A DNA stretch of 64,000 nt. Origin: CAZAZQ01 sp964489705. GTDB taxonomy: Bacteria; Zixibacteria; MSB-5A5; GN15; FEB-12. Shown here in pieces: positions 40,650 through 50,069 of this stretch (position 1 is the first letter of the stretch; each line of letters begins with the position of its first letter). The translations under genes were made by a program, and so were the position numbers. The notes under the pieces are model-generated. The model searched no databases. It had not been told where the DNA came from and was given only the letters and a program-made list of their open reading frames with translations. The stretch is taken from contig CAZAZQ010000009.1 in assembly GCA_964489705.1 (NCBI GenBank), positions 85,915 to 149,914 of the forward strand. Reading direction: 5' to 3'.

Positions 40650-40786
40650 ACTGTCCACAATCGTTTAACGTTATCATTGACAAAGATGCCGGAATGTTGA
40701 CGGAAGAGTTCGGCATTACTCCTCGTCTCGTTCGGGACACCTTTGGTTTTTCTCATTATCCACCGGGCTGCTTTCATTCCCAACCG

Positions 40787-41278
40787 CTACCAGCTCTTGG
40801 TCGTCTTATTGATAATCGCTTCCACCAACAATCCCACCGCCTGTTGTCGGGCATCTTCTTCCGTTTCGGAATCGATTCGGTAGTAGCCGCGTTGACTGAA
40901 GGTTTCTTTCCATATTTCGGAATCGTCTTTCGGTTTTTTCAAAGTAATCACAAAATCAATATCGACATAGTAGCTGGTGACGACATCGTTTTGGTCGTAC
41001 TCGTACGGTTTCCGTTCGTATCTCGTCAGCACCCCGCTTAGGATAGCGTCGGCGTTTTCCGGCGACACCACCTTGAGGTTTCCATCTTTTATAAAGGCGT
41101 CGATAACATCATCGGTCATCCGGTCCGCCAAGCCATATTCCGGCGTCTTGTTTTCAAACCGTTCGATGGCGATGGTCTTGATGGAGGATTTTCCTTTCGG
41201 GTTGAAGGTATACACCCCGCACCCGGCAAGAAAAACCCACCCCATCAGCGTCAATGTAATCGCCGGAAAAACCTTCAT
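40787..41278 (-). CDS. lptE: LptE-like LPS-assembly lipoprotein
   Basis: From the ATG at 41278 the protein has 163 residues with a lipobox, VFLAGC, followed by GVYTF. The segment SIKTIAIERFENKTPEYGLA and DRMTDDVIDAFIKDGNLKVV is the conserved core of LptE/RlpB. LptE plugs the LptD barrel that inserts lipopolysaccharide into the outer membrane. An alternative GTG at 41314 would overlap the end of hutI by 17 nt. Neither start has a good Shine-Dalgarno, so coupling to hutI is possible. LptD is not in the window. Confidence 0.8.
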   Translation of the reverse strand: MKVFPAITLTLMGWVFLAGCGVYTFNPKGKSSIKTIAIERFENKTPEYGLADRMTDDVIDAFIKDGNLKVVSPENADAILSGVLTRYERKPYEYDQNDVVTSYYVDIDFVITLKKPKDDSEIWKETFSQRGYYRIDSETEEDARQQAVGLLVEAIINKTTKSW

Positions 41279-41297
41279 GAATGTTACCAACGGTTTA

Positions 41298-42587
41298 TTA
41301 CTTAAACGTTTCACGGGACTTGTTGTTCACCACCACCTTACCTTTTTTCACCACGGTCTTCGCCAAATTGACGGCGTAATGGTAAGGAAATTCCCGGTAA
41401 TCCCCCATGTCCCAAATGACTAAATCTCCCGGCAAACCCTTTTCGAGTTGTCCGATTTTCCCGCCTCGGTCGACGGCACAGGCAGCGTTCACCGTCACGG
41501 CGCTCAGGGATTCGGCTGCCGTCATTTTCAACTCCAGCGCCGCTAACGTCATGATAAACGGCAGCGATTCGGTATAGCTGGAGCCGGGGTTGCAGTCGGT
41601 CGACAGCGCCACCACCACTCCGGTTTCAATCATCTTCCGAGCCGGAGCATACGTCTTTCCACCCAGCGAGAAGGTCGTTCCCGGCAATAGGACGGCGACG
41701 GTGCCGGATTCGTTCAAAGCCCGGATGCCTTCATCGGAGATATATACCAGATGGTCGGCGGAGACGGCTCCCATGGAAGCGGCAAGCTCGGCGCCGCCGG
41801 TCGATTTCAACTCGTCGGCGTGGAATTTCAACTTGAATCCCAAATGCTTGGCGGAGCGTTGTATGCGGGTGGTTTCTTCGATATCGAAGACCTCCTCTTC
41901 ACAGAAGACATCCGAAAACTCCGCCAATTTCCCCTTGACTACCTCCGGCATCATCTCATGGATGATAATATCGACATACCGCTGACGCTCGTGGCGGTAT
42001 TCGTCGGGAACCTCATGGGCGCCCAAGAAGGTCGGGATAATATCGATGGGATGGATAGTGTTTAAGTCACGGAGTATCTCCAGTTGTTTCAACTCCGACT
42101 CCATCGATAAACCGTAGCCGGATTTCGCTTCAATAGTGGTAATCCCGTATTGAAGGAAGCGGTCGAGTCGTTTTTTAGTTTTCTCCACCAACTCCAACAG
42201 AGGGGTGGTGCGAAGGTCACGCACCGAAGCACGGATACCGCCTCCGGCTTGGGCGATTTCCATGTACGTTTTTCCTTGCACCCGCATTTCAAATTCATTT
42301 TCCCGGGTCTTGGAAAAGACCGGATGGGTGTGCGGGTCAATCAAGCCGGGAGTGACCACGGCCCCTTCGGCGTCAATGACTTCACATTCTTCAGCGAGAG
42401 GGACTTTTCCCTCGATGACCTCGGATTTTCCGACGGCAAGAATATCTTCTCCGGCGATGGCAACCCCACCTTTTTCTATCAAGCCGATATCACGCATCTG
42501 GTCGCCCCGGCGAGGGACCGCTCCTTGCATAGTGACCAGTTGGCCGATATTCTTAATAAGTAACGTGGCTTTCTTTTCTAACGGCAT
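41298..42587 (-). CDS. hutI: Imidazolonepropionase
   Basis: The 429-residue amidohydrolase-fold enzyme has the metal-binding GLIDPHTHPVF motif, followed by TRENEFEMRVQGKTYMEIA, typical of HutI. Further signatures are KLKFHADELKSTGGAELAA, VSADHLVYIS and ALSTDCNPGSSYTESLPFIM. It hydrolyses 4-imidazolone-5-propanoate to N-formimino-glutamate, step three of histidine degradation. It follows hutU by 50 nt. No hutH (histidase) or hutG is in the window. Confidence 0.95.
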   Translation of the reverse strand: MPLEKKATLLIKNIGQLVTMQGAVPRRGDQMRDIGLIEKGGVAIAGEDILAVGKSEVIEGKVPLAEECEVIDAEGAVVTPGLIDPHTHPVFSKTRENEFEMRVQGKTYMEIAQAGGGIRASVRDLRTTPLLELVEKTKKRLDRFLQYGITTIEAKSGYGLSMESELKQLEILRDLNTIHPIDIIPTFLGAHEVPDEYRHERQRYVDIIIHEMMPEVVKGKLAEFSDVFCEEEVFDIEETTRIQRSAKHLGFKLKFHADELKSTGGAELAASMGAVSADHLVYISDEGIRALNESGTVAVLLPGTTFSLGGKTYAPARKMIETGVVVALSTDCNPGSSYTESLPFIMTLAALELKMTAAESLSAVTVNAACAVDRGGKIGQLEKGLPGDLVIWDMGDYREFPYHYAVNLAKTVVKKGKVVVNNKSRETFK

Positions 42588-42637
42588 AGAGATAACATTC
42601 TCTGCTCTATAAGGTTATCCTCTTGTGGTTTTCACCC

Positions 42638-44293
42638 TTACTTTTTCATCATGGGTATCTTGATTTTGTTTTTCTTGGCGAACTTGATGGCTTCTTTATA
42701 GCCCGCATCGACATGACGCATCACGCCGGTGCCGGGATCGTTGGTCAAGACCCGATTGAGGCGCACCGCCATCTCTTTGGTGCCGTCGGCGACCACCACC
42801 ATGCCGGCATGGATGGCGTTGCCGATGCCTACCCCCCCACCGTGGTGAATCGAGACCCAACTGGCGCCGGAGACGGCGTTCAGCAACCCGTTCAGGAGAG
42901 GCCAATCGGCGATGGCGTCGGAGCCGTCCAGCATCGCTTCGGTTTCCCGATTGGGAGAGGCAACGCTGCCGCCGTCAAGATGGTCACGCCCGATGACGAT
43001 CGGCGCGGATATCTTTCCTTTTTTGATGAGAGTATTGATAATGTCGCCGAACTTTGCCCGCTCCCCATACCCCAACCAGCAAATGCGTGCCGGTAAGCCC
43101 TGGAAAGGGATTTTCTCGCGAGCCATGTTAATCCAGCGCACCAGCGATTTGTTGTAGCTGAACTCCTTCAGGATAACGTCATCGGTGACGGCAATATCTT
43201 TCGGATCGCCGGAGAGCGCCGCCCAGCGGAAGGGACCTTTCCCTTCGCAAAAGAGGGGACGGACATACGCCGGAACAAAACCGGGGTAGTCGAAAGCGTT
43301 GGTTAACCCGCCGGTTTTGGCTTGCCCGCGGAGGTTGTTACCGTAATCAAACACCACCGAACCGGCTTTCTGAAACTTTATCATCGCTGAGCAGTGCTTG
43401 ACCATCGACTCGTAGGAACGTTTGATGTAAGTTTTCGGGTCTTTCTTCCGCAGTTGGTTGGCTTCGGTGATGGTCAGCCCTTCCGGTATGTAGCCGTTCA
43501 GCTCGTCGTGCGCCGAGGTCTGGTCGGTGACGATGTCCGGGACGATGCCGCGACGAAAGATTTCCGGGAAGATTTCGGCGCAATTCCCCACCAGTCCGAT
43601 GGAGATGGGTTCTTTCGACTTGGTGTGCTCTTTGATAAGTTTGATGGCTTTGTCGAGGTTTTTCACTTTGACGTCGCAAAAGCCGGTCTTTACCCGGCGG
43701 TTAATGCGGGATTCGTCAACTTCCACCACCAAAATGGAAGCCCCCGCCATAGTCGCCGCCAGAGGTTGCGCTCCCCCCATGCCGCCCATACCGCCGGTGA
43801 GAATCCAGCGCCCGCTCAGGTCGCCATTGAAGTGTTTCACACCGGCAGCGGCAAACGTCTCGTAGGTGCCTTGGATAATCCCTTGGGTGCCGATGTATAT
43901 CCAGCTTCCCGCCGTCATCTGTCCGAACATGATAAGCCCCAGTTTTTCCAACTGGCGGAACTTATCCCACGTCGCCCATGCCGGGACAAGATGCGAGTTG
44001 GCAATAAGCACCCGGGGAGCGTACTCATGGGTGCGGAAGATTCCGACCGGTTTGCCGGATTGCACCAACAAGGTTTCGTCATTTTCCAGTGTCTTCAGCG
44101 ATTTGACGATAGCGTGGTATGCCTCCCAATTCCGGGCGGCTTTTCCGGAACCGCCATAGACGATAAGTTCTTGTGGTTTTTCTCCAACTTCGGGATCGAG
44201 GTTGTTGTTGAGCATTCGCAAGGCGGCTTCCTGGTGCCATCCCTTGCATGATAACTTTGTGCCGCGGGCGGCTTTTACGCTTTTCGCTTTCAT
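42638..44293 (-). CDS. hutU: Urocanate hydratase
   Basis: The 551-residue protein is of normal family length. Signatures include KLSCKGWHQEAALRMLNNNL, LIVYGGSGKAARNWE, the NAD-binding ILTGGMGGMGGAQPLA, and ARICWLGYGERAKFGD near the active site. It uses tightly bound NAD+ to convert urocanate to imidazolonepropionate in the cytosol and feeds HutI, encoded next. The pair makes two middle steps of the pathway. Confidence 0.96.
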   Translation of the reverse strand: MKAKSVKAARGTKLSCKGWHQEAALRMLNNNLDPEVGEKPQELIVYGGSGKAARNWEAYHAIVKSLKTLENDETLLVQSGKPVGIFRTHEYAPRVLIANSHLVPAWATWDKFRQLEKLGLIMFGQMTAGSWIYIGTQGIIQGTYETFAAAGVKHFNGDLSGRWILTGGMGGMGGAQPLAATMAGASILVVEVDESRINRRVKTGFCDVKVKNLDKAIKLIKEHTKSKEPISIGLVGNCAEIFPEIFRRGIVPDIVTDQTSAHDELNGYIPEGLTITEANQLRKKDPKTYIKRSYESMVKHCSAMIKFQKAGSVVFDYGNNLRGQAKTGGLTNAFDYPGFVPAYVRPLFCEGKGPFRWAALSGDPKDIAVTDDVILKEFSYNKSLVRWINMAREKIPFQGLPARICWLGYGERAKFGDIINTLIKKGKISAPIVIGRDHLDGGSVASPNRETEAMLDGSDAIADWPLLNGLLNAVSGASWVSIHHGGGVGIGNAIHAGMVVVADGTKEMAVRLNRVLTNDPGTGVMRHVDAGYKEAIKFAKKNKIKIPMMKK

Positions 44294-44486
44294 TTTCCCT
44301 ACTCCTTACATCTTGCGCTGAATATACGGTGGAACAACAAGATAGTCAAATAAACTGTGGACGGAGCGGGTCTGCTCGCAGGGCAAAAAGAGAGGCAAAA
44401 AATCTCTTTTCTGCTGGTCTTTCCGGGAGTTGATTTGTACATTCGGGAAAAAGAACCGTATCACCAATGGTGACACAGGAGGCTGT

Positions 44487-44960
44487 ATGGAAGATAAAGA
44501 ATTGGAAATCAAGCTCGAGTTGGTCAAAGATTATGAGTTCAAGGTCACCTTCGATGAAAACCTTCCCGAACTCTTGATGGATGAGCCGCCGCCGCTGGGT
44601 TCCGGCAACGGTCCCAATGCTTCCAAAGTGCTCTCGGCGGCGTTGGGGAACTGTTTGAGCGCCAGCTTGCTGTTCTGCCTGCATAAGATCCGCGTCAAGA
44701 CCACCGGCGTGACCACCGTGGTGCGGACGAAGTTAGTCCGCAACGAACGCAAACGCTTGCGGGTCGGCTCCAGTCATGTCGTCATTACCCTTGCTTTCGA
44801 TCCGGAAGGAAAAGAGCGCATCGGGAGATGTCTTAACTTGTTTGAGGATTATTGTGTGGTGACGCAAAGTCTCCGCGAAGGCATCGACGTGTCGGTGGAA
44901 GTGCGCGACGACAGCGGAGAGCTCATTTACGATTCACGGCAACAAGAAGAGAAGGCATAA
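44487..44960 (+). CDS. OsmC/Ohr-family peroxidase
   Basis: The start at 44487 is set by ACAGGAGG four nt upstream, giving 157 residues. The two redox cysteines are at the family positions: Cys56 in GNCLSAS and Cys123 in DYCVVTQSLREG. OsmC/Ohr proteins reduce organic hydroperoxides with thiols; this sequence is closer to the broad OsmC/YhfA group than to classical Ohr. It is divergent from hutU. Confidence 0.88.
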   Translation: MEDKELEIKLELVKDYEFKVTFDENLPELLMDEPPPLGSGNGPNASKVLSAALGNCLSASLLFCLHKIRVKTTGVTTVVRTKLVRNERKRLRVGSSHVVITLAFDPEGKERIGRCLNLFEDYCVVTQSLREGIDVSVEVRDDSGELIYDSRQQEEKA

Positions 44961-45010
44961 GGCAGGGGGGTAACTTTTTCGGTTGAAGCGGTACGGGCGG
45001 AGGGGTGGTG

Positions 45011-45889
45011 TTACTTCCGGTTGACCGGTTGCGGCACCGGTAAAACCGTTACCAGAACAAAATTGAGGAACAGCACGAACGGCAGGATAAAGAAAGTGAA
45101 AATGTTCGGGTAGTGCTTGCGGAAATACTTCCACACCGCCCAATGGTGGTGCCAGTTCCTGCGGAGCTTCCCGGCATTGCTCCCGTGCCCCCATAAGTGC
45201 ACCCCGCCCGCCGTGGGAACGAAGTAGTTTTTCCGCCCCATCCGGTTGAGCCGCAGGCAGAGGTCGACATCTTCCATGAACATGAAAAACCGCTTGTCGA
45301 AGCCGCCCACTTCGTGGAACAGCTCTTTGCGAATCATCATCATGGTTCCCGCCGCCGCCGGAACCGGGGTGACCGTCTCGTAGTCAGGGAGGGTGTAAGA
45401 ATTGCCGTCGCGGATAATCTTGGAAAAAATGGAGCCGCGGGAAAAAATCATATTTCCCCAGCGGGGAAGATGGCGGCAGGTCGCTTGAAACGAGCCGTCC
45501 GGGAAGCGCATCCGTCCCGCCACCGCGCCCGCATCTTTTCGGGTTTGAATAGTGGCGATGAGCTGCTCAATGGCGTTGCGGTCGACGGTGACATCCGGGT
45601 TGAGGAACAGGAGATACTCACCGGAGGCTTTCTCGGCACCTTCGTTGCACGCAGACGCAAATCCCACGTTCTTTTCGTTCTTGATGATTTGTGCCTCGGG
45701 GAAATGCTTCTTGATGGCGGAGAGAGACCCGTCTGTGGATTTATTGTCCACCGTGATGATTTCGTGGCCATATCCGTTCAGGCTCTCCTTGAGGCTCGCC
45801 AGGCAGCGATCTAACGCCGGCAGGGAGTTGTGCGTCACGATGATAATCGAAACTTTTTCTTTCGCTGTTGTCGGCTTCTGAGTGCTCAA
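45011..45889 (-). CDS. Family 2 glycosyltransferase (rhamnosyltransferase-like)
   Basis: GT-A fold motifs are SIIIVTHNSLPALDRCL, VDNKSTDGS, NVGFASACNEG, FLNPDV (metal-binding Asp) and the WbbL-type GTMMMIRKELFHEVGGFDKR with FMEDVDLCLRL. A C-terminal hydrophobic segment (FTFFILPFVLFLNFVLVTVL) may anchor it to the membrane. WbbL-like enzymes add rhamnose or a related sugar to lipid-linked glycans. I place the start at a TTG (45889) overlapping the previous stop by 4 nt with GGGGAAG upstream; a GTG at 45925 is an alternative. Last gene of the glycan cluster. Confidence 0.85.
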   Translation of the reverse strand: MSTQKPTTAKEKVSIIIVTHNSLPALDRCLASLKESLNGYGHEIITVDNKSTDGSLSAIKKHFPEAQIIKNEKNVGFASACNEGAEKASGEYLLFLNPDVTVDRNAIEQLIATIQTRKDAGAVAGRMRFPDGSFQATCRHLPRWGNMIFSRGSIFSKIIRDGNSYTLPDYETVTPVPAAAGTMMMIRKELFHEVGGFDKRFFMFMEDVDLCLRLNRMGRKNYFVPTAGGVHLWGHGSNAGKLRRNWHHHWAVWKYFRKHYPNIFTFFILPFVLFLNFVLVTVLPVPQPVNRK

Positions 45890-46614
45890 TTCATCTTCCC
45901 CAACATTGATTTCAAGCGCAGCCACCAGACCATCCAGATAGCTTCGCGCACGATTTTCTTGGACATTTTCGATTCTCCGGCGCGGCGGTCAAAAAAGATG
46001 ATGGGAATTTCCTTAATCTTGAAGCCTTTCTTCCACACCCGCATTGACATTTCAATCTGGAAGGAATAGCCGGACGAGCGGATTTGATCCAGGTCGATCG
46101 CTTCCAACACTTCCCGCCGGAAACATTTGAACCCGCCGGTGGCGTCCCGCAACGGCAAGCCGCTGACCCAGCGGGTGTAGACATTGGCGAAGTACGAAAG
46201 CAGCAACCGCGACATCGGCCAGTTGATAACGTTCACACCGGAAATGTACCGCGAGCCGATGACCAAGTCGTAGTGCTTGATTTCCCGAAGGAAGTCCTTG
46301 ATGTATTCGGGACCGTGAGAAAAATCGGCGTCCATCTCGAAAATGTAATCAAATTTCTTTTCAATCGCCCACTTGAAACCGGCGATATACGCCTGCCCCA
46401 GTCCTTCTTTCTTTTCCCGGTGGAGAACGTTCACCTTCGGTTCCTCACGGGCTAAACGGTCGGCGATTTCTCCCGTCCCGTCGGGGGAGTTGTCGTCGAC
46501 AATCAGTACATGTATCCGCGGATCCAACGGCAGGACCGCATGAACAATCTTTTCTATGTTTTCCCGCTCGTTATAGGTCGGGAATATGATAAGCGCGCGT
46601 TGCGTATGAGGCAT
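45886..46614 (-). CDS. Polyprenyl-phosphate mannosyl/glycosyltransferase (DPM1-like)
   Basis: The 242-residue protein matches polyprenol monophosphomannose synthase: IIFPTYNERENIEKIV, VDDNSPDGTGEIA, GLGQAYIAGF, EMDADFSH and SRYISG, with RDATGGFKCF further on. It lacks the C-terminal membrane helices of GtrB-type enzymes. It makes a lipid-linked sugar donor for periplasmic glycosyltransferases, which fits the neighbouring YfhO-like protein. It starts 4 nt after the YfhO-like stop. Confidence 0.9.
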   Translation of the reverse strand: MPHTQRALIIFPTYNERENIEKIVHAVLPLDPRIHVLIVDDNSPDGTGEIADRLAREEPKVNVLHREKKEGLGQAYIAGFKWAIEKKFDYIFEMDADFSHGPEYIKDFLREIKHYDLVIGSRYISGVNVINWPMSRLLLSYFANVYTRWVSGLPLRDATGGFKCFRREVLEAIDLDQIRSSGYSFQIEMSMRVWKKGFKIKEIPIIFFDRRAGESKMSKKIVREAIWMVWWLRLKSMLGKMN

Positions 46615-46618
46615 TCCC

Positions 46619-49069
46619 TCATCCTTTTTTCTCAGAAGCCGGTGTCATTCTTGCACGAACCATATAAAATCCAAAGATAATCAGCAAATAGAATATCGTC
46701 AACCACGTAACCAGTCGTCCCAGCCGGTATCGTTGAGAATCGTACTTCAAAAGCACTTCCTTGGTTCCCGCCGGAACGGCGACAGCGCTGAAGGTGCCGT
46801 ACGCCCGAAGCAGTTCCGCCGGTTTCCCGTCGACATAGACGTGCCACGCGTCGAAGTAGTTGTCTGTTATAACCAAGATTTGATTTCGAGAACAGGACAG
46901 CCCGACCACCACCGTATCGATATCGAACGAGACGAGCCATGCCGAGTCGGCGGTTTGCCCTGTCGTGTCGGCGGTGATGGAAAGCGGAGGCTCCTGTTCG
47001 AGGTAGACGATTTTCCGCAAATCGTCCGTTCCGTTGAGCACCCGCGGGTAAATCGCTTTGCGGTTTTCAAAGACGGTATACCTGTCAACGAGGTAGACCC
47101 GCGGGAAGGCGTTGTCGTTTTGGTGAATCTGGAACGAGCCGAACGAAGCGACCGACGTGAGCGGTTTCTCACCGAAAGCGTCGGGAGGAATGTTTGCTTG
47201 GGCGGGGGTGAGAATATACTTGGCTCCGGCAAGGTTCAGCAGGCGGGGGTTGCTTTGATTTCGAGCGCCGATGCCGCCCAGCAAATCGTCGAACCAGCGG
47301 AGTTGGTTGCCGTGGTAGCCGGTAACAACTTCTATGTCATGGAAAGGAAGCAAATCTTGCTGGATGACCGATGTCAGGTTCATCACTCGATACTGTCCCG
47401 GTTCTTTGGGAAAAAATTCGGTGAATTGATTTTGCCCGAAGAACTGGTTTTGGTCAAAGGTCGTCACAAAGCGGGAGTTGAACCGTACCCCGTCCACGGT
47501 CGGCACGAGCAGCAGTCCCGCCAGCGCCACGACACCCACCTTGCGGTTGAGGTACAGCCAGATAATGCCTGCCGTGATGGCGGTAAACAAGAAACCGAGC
47601 CAGGCGCCGGTCTGAATGGCGGGGAGATTCAAAGCGGCGACATCAAGGAGGGTGTAGCCTTTTTGCACGTAACGCGTCGCCGCTTCCGGGTAGAACAGTG
47701 ACGACCACGCCGAAAGCATTCCTTTTCCGGCGACACTGAACAATAACGCCAAAAGCAACATCAAACCGGGGAAGCCCCAAAGAAGGTAAACGAACTTGTC
47801 GCTGAGCTTCTCTTTGGCTTCTTTGAACGTATCAATAAGGCGTTGGATTCCCATTCCCGCCAGCAAAGCAAAGGAGAACGAGAACAAAAACATTATCATT
47901 GACGGGGCGCGCAGGGCTTTCACTTTCGGTATTGCATAGTAGAACAGTTTGAAGACCGGCGTCGTCCCTCCCAGCGCATACAAGAAAGCAAACAATGCCA
48001 ACCCGCCGAAAAACCAGCGCTCCCGCCGTCGCGAAAAGAACAAGCCGATAAGCCCGACAAAAATGGCGGTGATGCCGATTGCTTCGGAATTGTCCTTGAA
48101 GTTATTTTTTCCCCAGTAGTAGCTTTTGACTTTTTTGCTGTTGGTGCCGCAAAATTCCGGGATGAGCAAGGAGAAGGCTTCTTCTTCGTGGAGCGACCAC
48201 GAAGTCGCCCATTCCCAGCCTTTCTTGGTATCCGCCCGCGGTGAGAAGTGGTTTGTGTAAATATAGCCGGGATAAAACTGGATCGCCGAAAGCAACAGCC
48301 CGACGACGACCGCATATGCAGCCAAAGCGGTGGGCGTTATCAGCGGAACGAGGGATTTTTTCTCGCGGAAGAGTATTACCAGCTTGTATATCGTGTATGC
48401 TGCCGCCGCCCAGAGGGTGAAGTACGACATCTGCGGGTGAGGGGAGAGAATAATCACGCCCAGCACCAGTCCCATGAGAGAGGCGTTGAGAAACGGGCGG
48501 CGCTCGAACATCCTGTCGAGGAAAAGCATGACCAGTGGGAAGAGGGTGGTGACGAATATCTTGCCGTCATGCCCCGGCGACACGAGGGAAATAAGGTAAG
48601 GGGCGAACATGTAGCAGACTCCCGCCATCAGCGAGGGGATTTTCGAGAGTTTGAATTGCCGCGCGGCAAAGTACATGAACAGTCCGGCAAGGAAAATGTG
48701 CAAAAAGAGGGTCATGCCCAACATTCGATAGATGGAGCCGAAGTATTTCAAGAAGGAAAGCGGGTAGAAAATGTCGCCGTGGAAGGCTTCGACGTACGGC
48801 AGTCCGCAAAAGATGTACGGGTTCCACTGAGGGATTGCCCAGTGCGTTTTGACGTATTCGACCAGAAAATGACGGAAGAAAATCCCCGCTTGAATGGTGT
48901 CCGAGCCGTAGAGCATTTTGTCGGAGAACAAAAATTCTCGAAAGAGCACCACCAGCGCCAAAAAGACAACCACAAAAGCCCCCGGGACGAACCACGGGGA
49001 ACTTTCTATATCGAAGGTCTGTTTTGTCCGAACCGGCGCCGTTACCGTCGTTTTTTTCTTTTTTGCCAA
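46619..49069 (-). CDS. YfhO-family large membrane protein (probable GT-C glycosyltransferase)
   Basis: The protein has about 816 residues from a TTG at 49069; an alternative TTG at 49135 would overlap the upstream gene by 44 nt. It has 12-13 transmembrane segments and a C-terminal extracytoplasmic domain of about 250 residues. The first external loop holds GSDTIQAGIFF and WAIPQWNPYIFCGLPYVEAF, the hallmark of YfhO-like proteins, thought to carry the GT-C catalytic acid. YfhO proteins decorate lipoteichoic acid or other glycans using polyprenyl-phosphate sugars, as supplied by the DPM1-like enzyme next door. Confidence 0.82.
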   Translation of the reverse strand: MAKKKKTTVTAPVRTKQTFDIESSPWFVPGAFVVVFLALVVLFREFLFSDKMLYGSDTIQAGIFFRHFLVEYVKTHWAIPQWNPYIFCGLPYVEAFHGDIFYPLSFLKYFGSIYRMLGMTLFLHIFLAGLFMYFAARQFKLSKIPSLMAGVCYMFAPYLISLVSPGHDGKIFVTTLFPLVMLFLDRMFERRPFLNASLMGLVLGVIILSPHPQMSYFTLWAAAAYTIYKLVILFREKKSLVPLITPTALAAYAVVVGLLLSAIQFYPGYIYTNHFSPRADTKKGWEWATSWSLHEEEAFSLLIPEFCGTNSKKVKSYYWGKNNFKDNSEAIGITAIFVGLIGLFFSRRRERWFFGGLALFAFLYALGGTTPVFKLFYYAIPKVKALRAPSMIMFLFSFSFALLAGMGIQRLIDTFKEAKEKLSDKFVYLLWGFPGLMLLLALLFSVAGKGMLSAWSSLFYPEAATRYVQKGYTLLDVAALNLPAIQTGAWLGFLFTAITAGIIWLYLNRKVGVVALAGLLLVPTVDGVRFNSRFVTTFDQNQFFGQNQFTEFFPKEPGQYRVMNLTSVIQQDLLPFHDIEVVTGYHGNQLRWFDDLLGGIGARNQSNPRLLNLAGAKYILTPAQANIPPDAFGEKPLTSVASFGSFQIHQNDNAFPRVYLVDRYTVFENRKAIYPRVLNGTDDLRKIVYLEQEPPLSITADTTGQTADSAWLVSFDIDTVVVGLSCSRNQILVITDNYFDAWHVYVDGKPAELLRAYGTFSAVAVPAGTKEVLLKYDSQRYRLGRLVTWLTIFYLLIIFGFYMVRARMTPASEKKG

Positions 49070-49091
49070 GAGCGATTTCCCTATTTGTTCG

Positions 49092-50015
49092 TTATTTCCG
49101 TACCGCCAGCGCCAATAATGCCGCCAGGCTTTCAATAAGTATCACCCACAGGCGGGCGGCGATCGCCACCGCAGCAGCGATGGGACCGAGAAACGGAACT
49201 AACATCAGTCCCAGTACCAACTCCCGCGGACCGAAACCGCCGGGGGCGAACAATGCCAAATAGCCGATTTGGTAGGCAGCGTTGAACGCTCCCGCTGCTG
49301 CCACCAGACTGACCGACGGGCTGCCGATGGCGCGCAAAAAGAGCCAGAAGGCAACGCCATAGCAACTCCACGCTACAGAATAACCAAGGAAGATGCTCAG
49401 AGCAACTTTTTTATCCACGTGAAAAACCAGCTCAGGGCGGTGCAATTTCCGCAACAGCAGATTGACGACGGCAAAGACCGCTTGCGGTTTCAGGATTATT
49501 ACCAGCGAGATGACAACCATTGCCGCCGTTATCAGGTATGCCGACCCCTCTCCTAAGAAAGAGATTTGCTCGATAAAAAGTTTCGGTTCGAATTGCACGG
49601 CAAGAACGAACACCAAAAACGAAGCGGGAATGGCAAAGAGCTGCACCAGCACGAATGATGCTCCGGCATGTTCGGGCGGGATGCCTTCCCGCTTGGTCAG
49701 ATAGAGAATCCCGAAAAGCTGCCAGATTTTGCCGGGGATATATCTGCCGAGGTTGGAAAGGTAGAAAATGCGGAAGGCTTTCGGCGGCGTGACCCGATAG
49801 CCGAAACCGGCAATAATCTGCCGCCAGATTATCGCCAGGAGGAAAAAAGTGCCTATCCCGACCACTATCGACAGTGCCAGCCAGCCCCACTCGATTTGCC
49901 AGCGGTAGGCTTTAATCTCTTCCCAGTGGCGGCTTACTTGATGAAAGAGGAAATACAGAATGATGAGGGTGAGAATAAGTTTGAGAAGGTTAAGAAAGAT
50001 TTTTCTCTGGTTCAT
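49092..50015 (-). CDS. Flippase-like membrane protein (UPF0104/LPG synthase TM family)
   Basis: The 307-residue polytopic protein has seven or eight hydrophobic helices and the family segments WQIIAGFGYRVTPPKAFRIF, YLSNLGRYIPGKIWQL and LFAPGGFGPRELVLGLMLVP. These match the lysylphosphatidylglycerol-synthase transmembrane region/AglD-like family. It has no aminoacyl-transferase domain, so it is the stand-alone form often found beside glycosyltransferases and proposed to move lipid-linked glycans. It precedes the YfhO-like gene by 22 nt. Confidence 0.83.
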   Translation of the reverse strand: MNQRKIFLNLLKLILTLIILYFLFHQVSRHWEEIKAYRWQIEWGWLALSIVVGIGTFFLLAIIWRQIIAGFGYRVTPPKAFRIFYLSNLGRYIPGKIWQLFGILYLTKREGIPPEHAGASFVLVQLFAIPASFLVFVLAVQFEPKLFIEQISFLGEGSAYLITAAMVVISLVIILKPQAVFAVVNLLLRKLHRPELVFHVDKKVALSIFLGYSVAWSCYGVAFWLFLRAIGSPSVSLVAAAGAFNAAYQIGYLALFAPGGFGPRELVLGLMLVPFLGPIAAAVAIAARLWVILIESLAALLALAVRK

Positions 50016-50069
50016 GGAATATCCGTAGAAAATGGTCGGAGGAGGAAAACGACGTTCCGCCCCTGTGCG

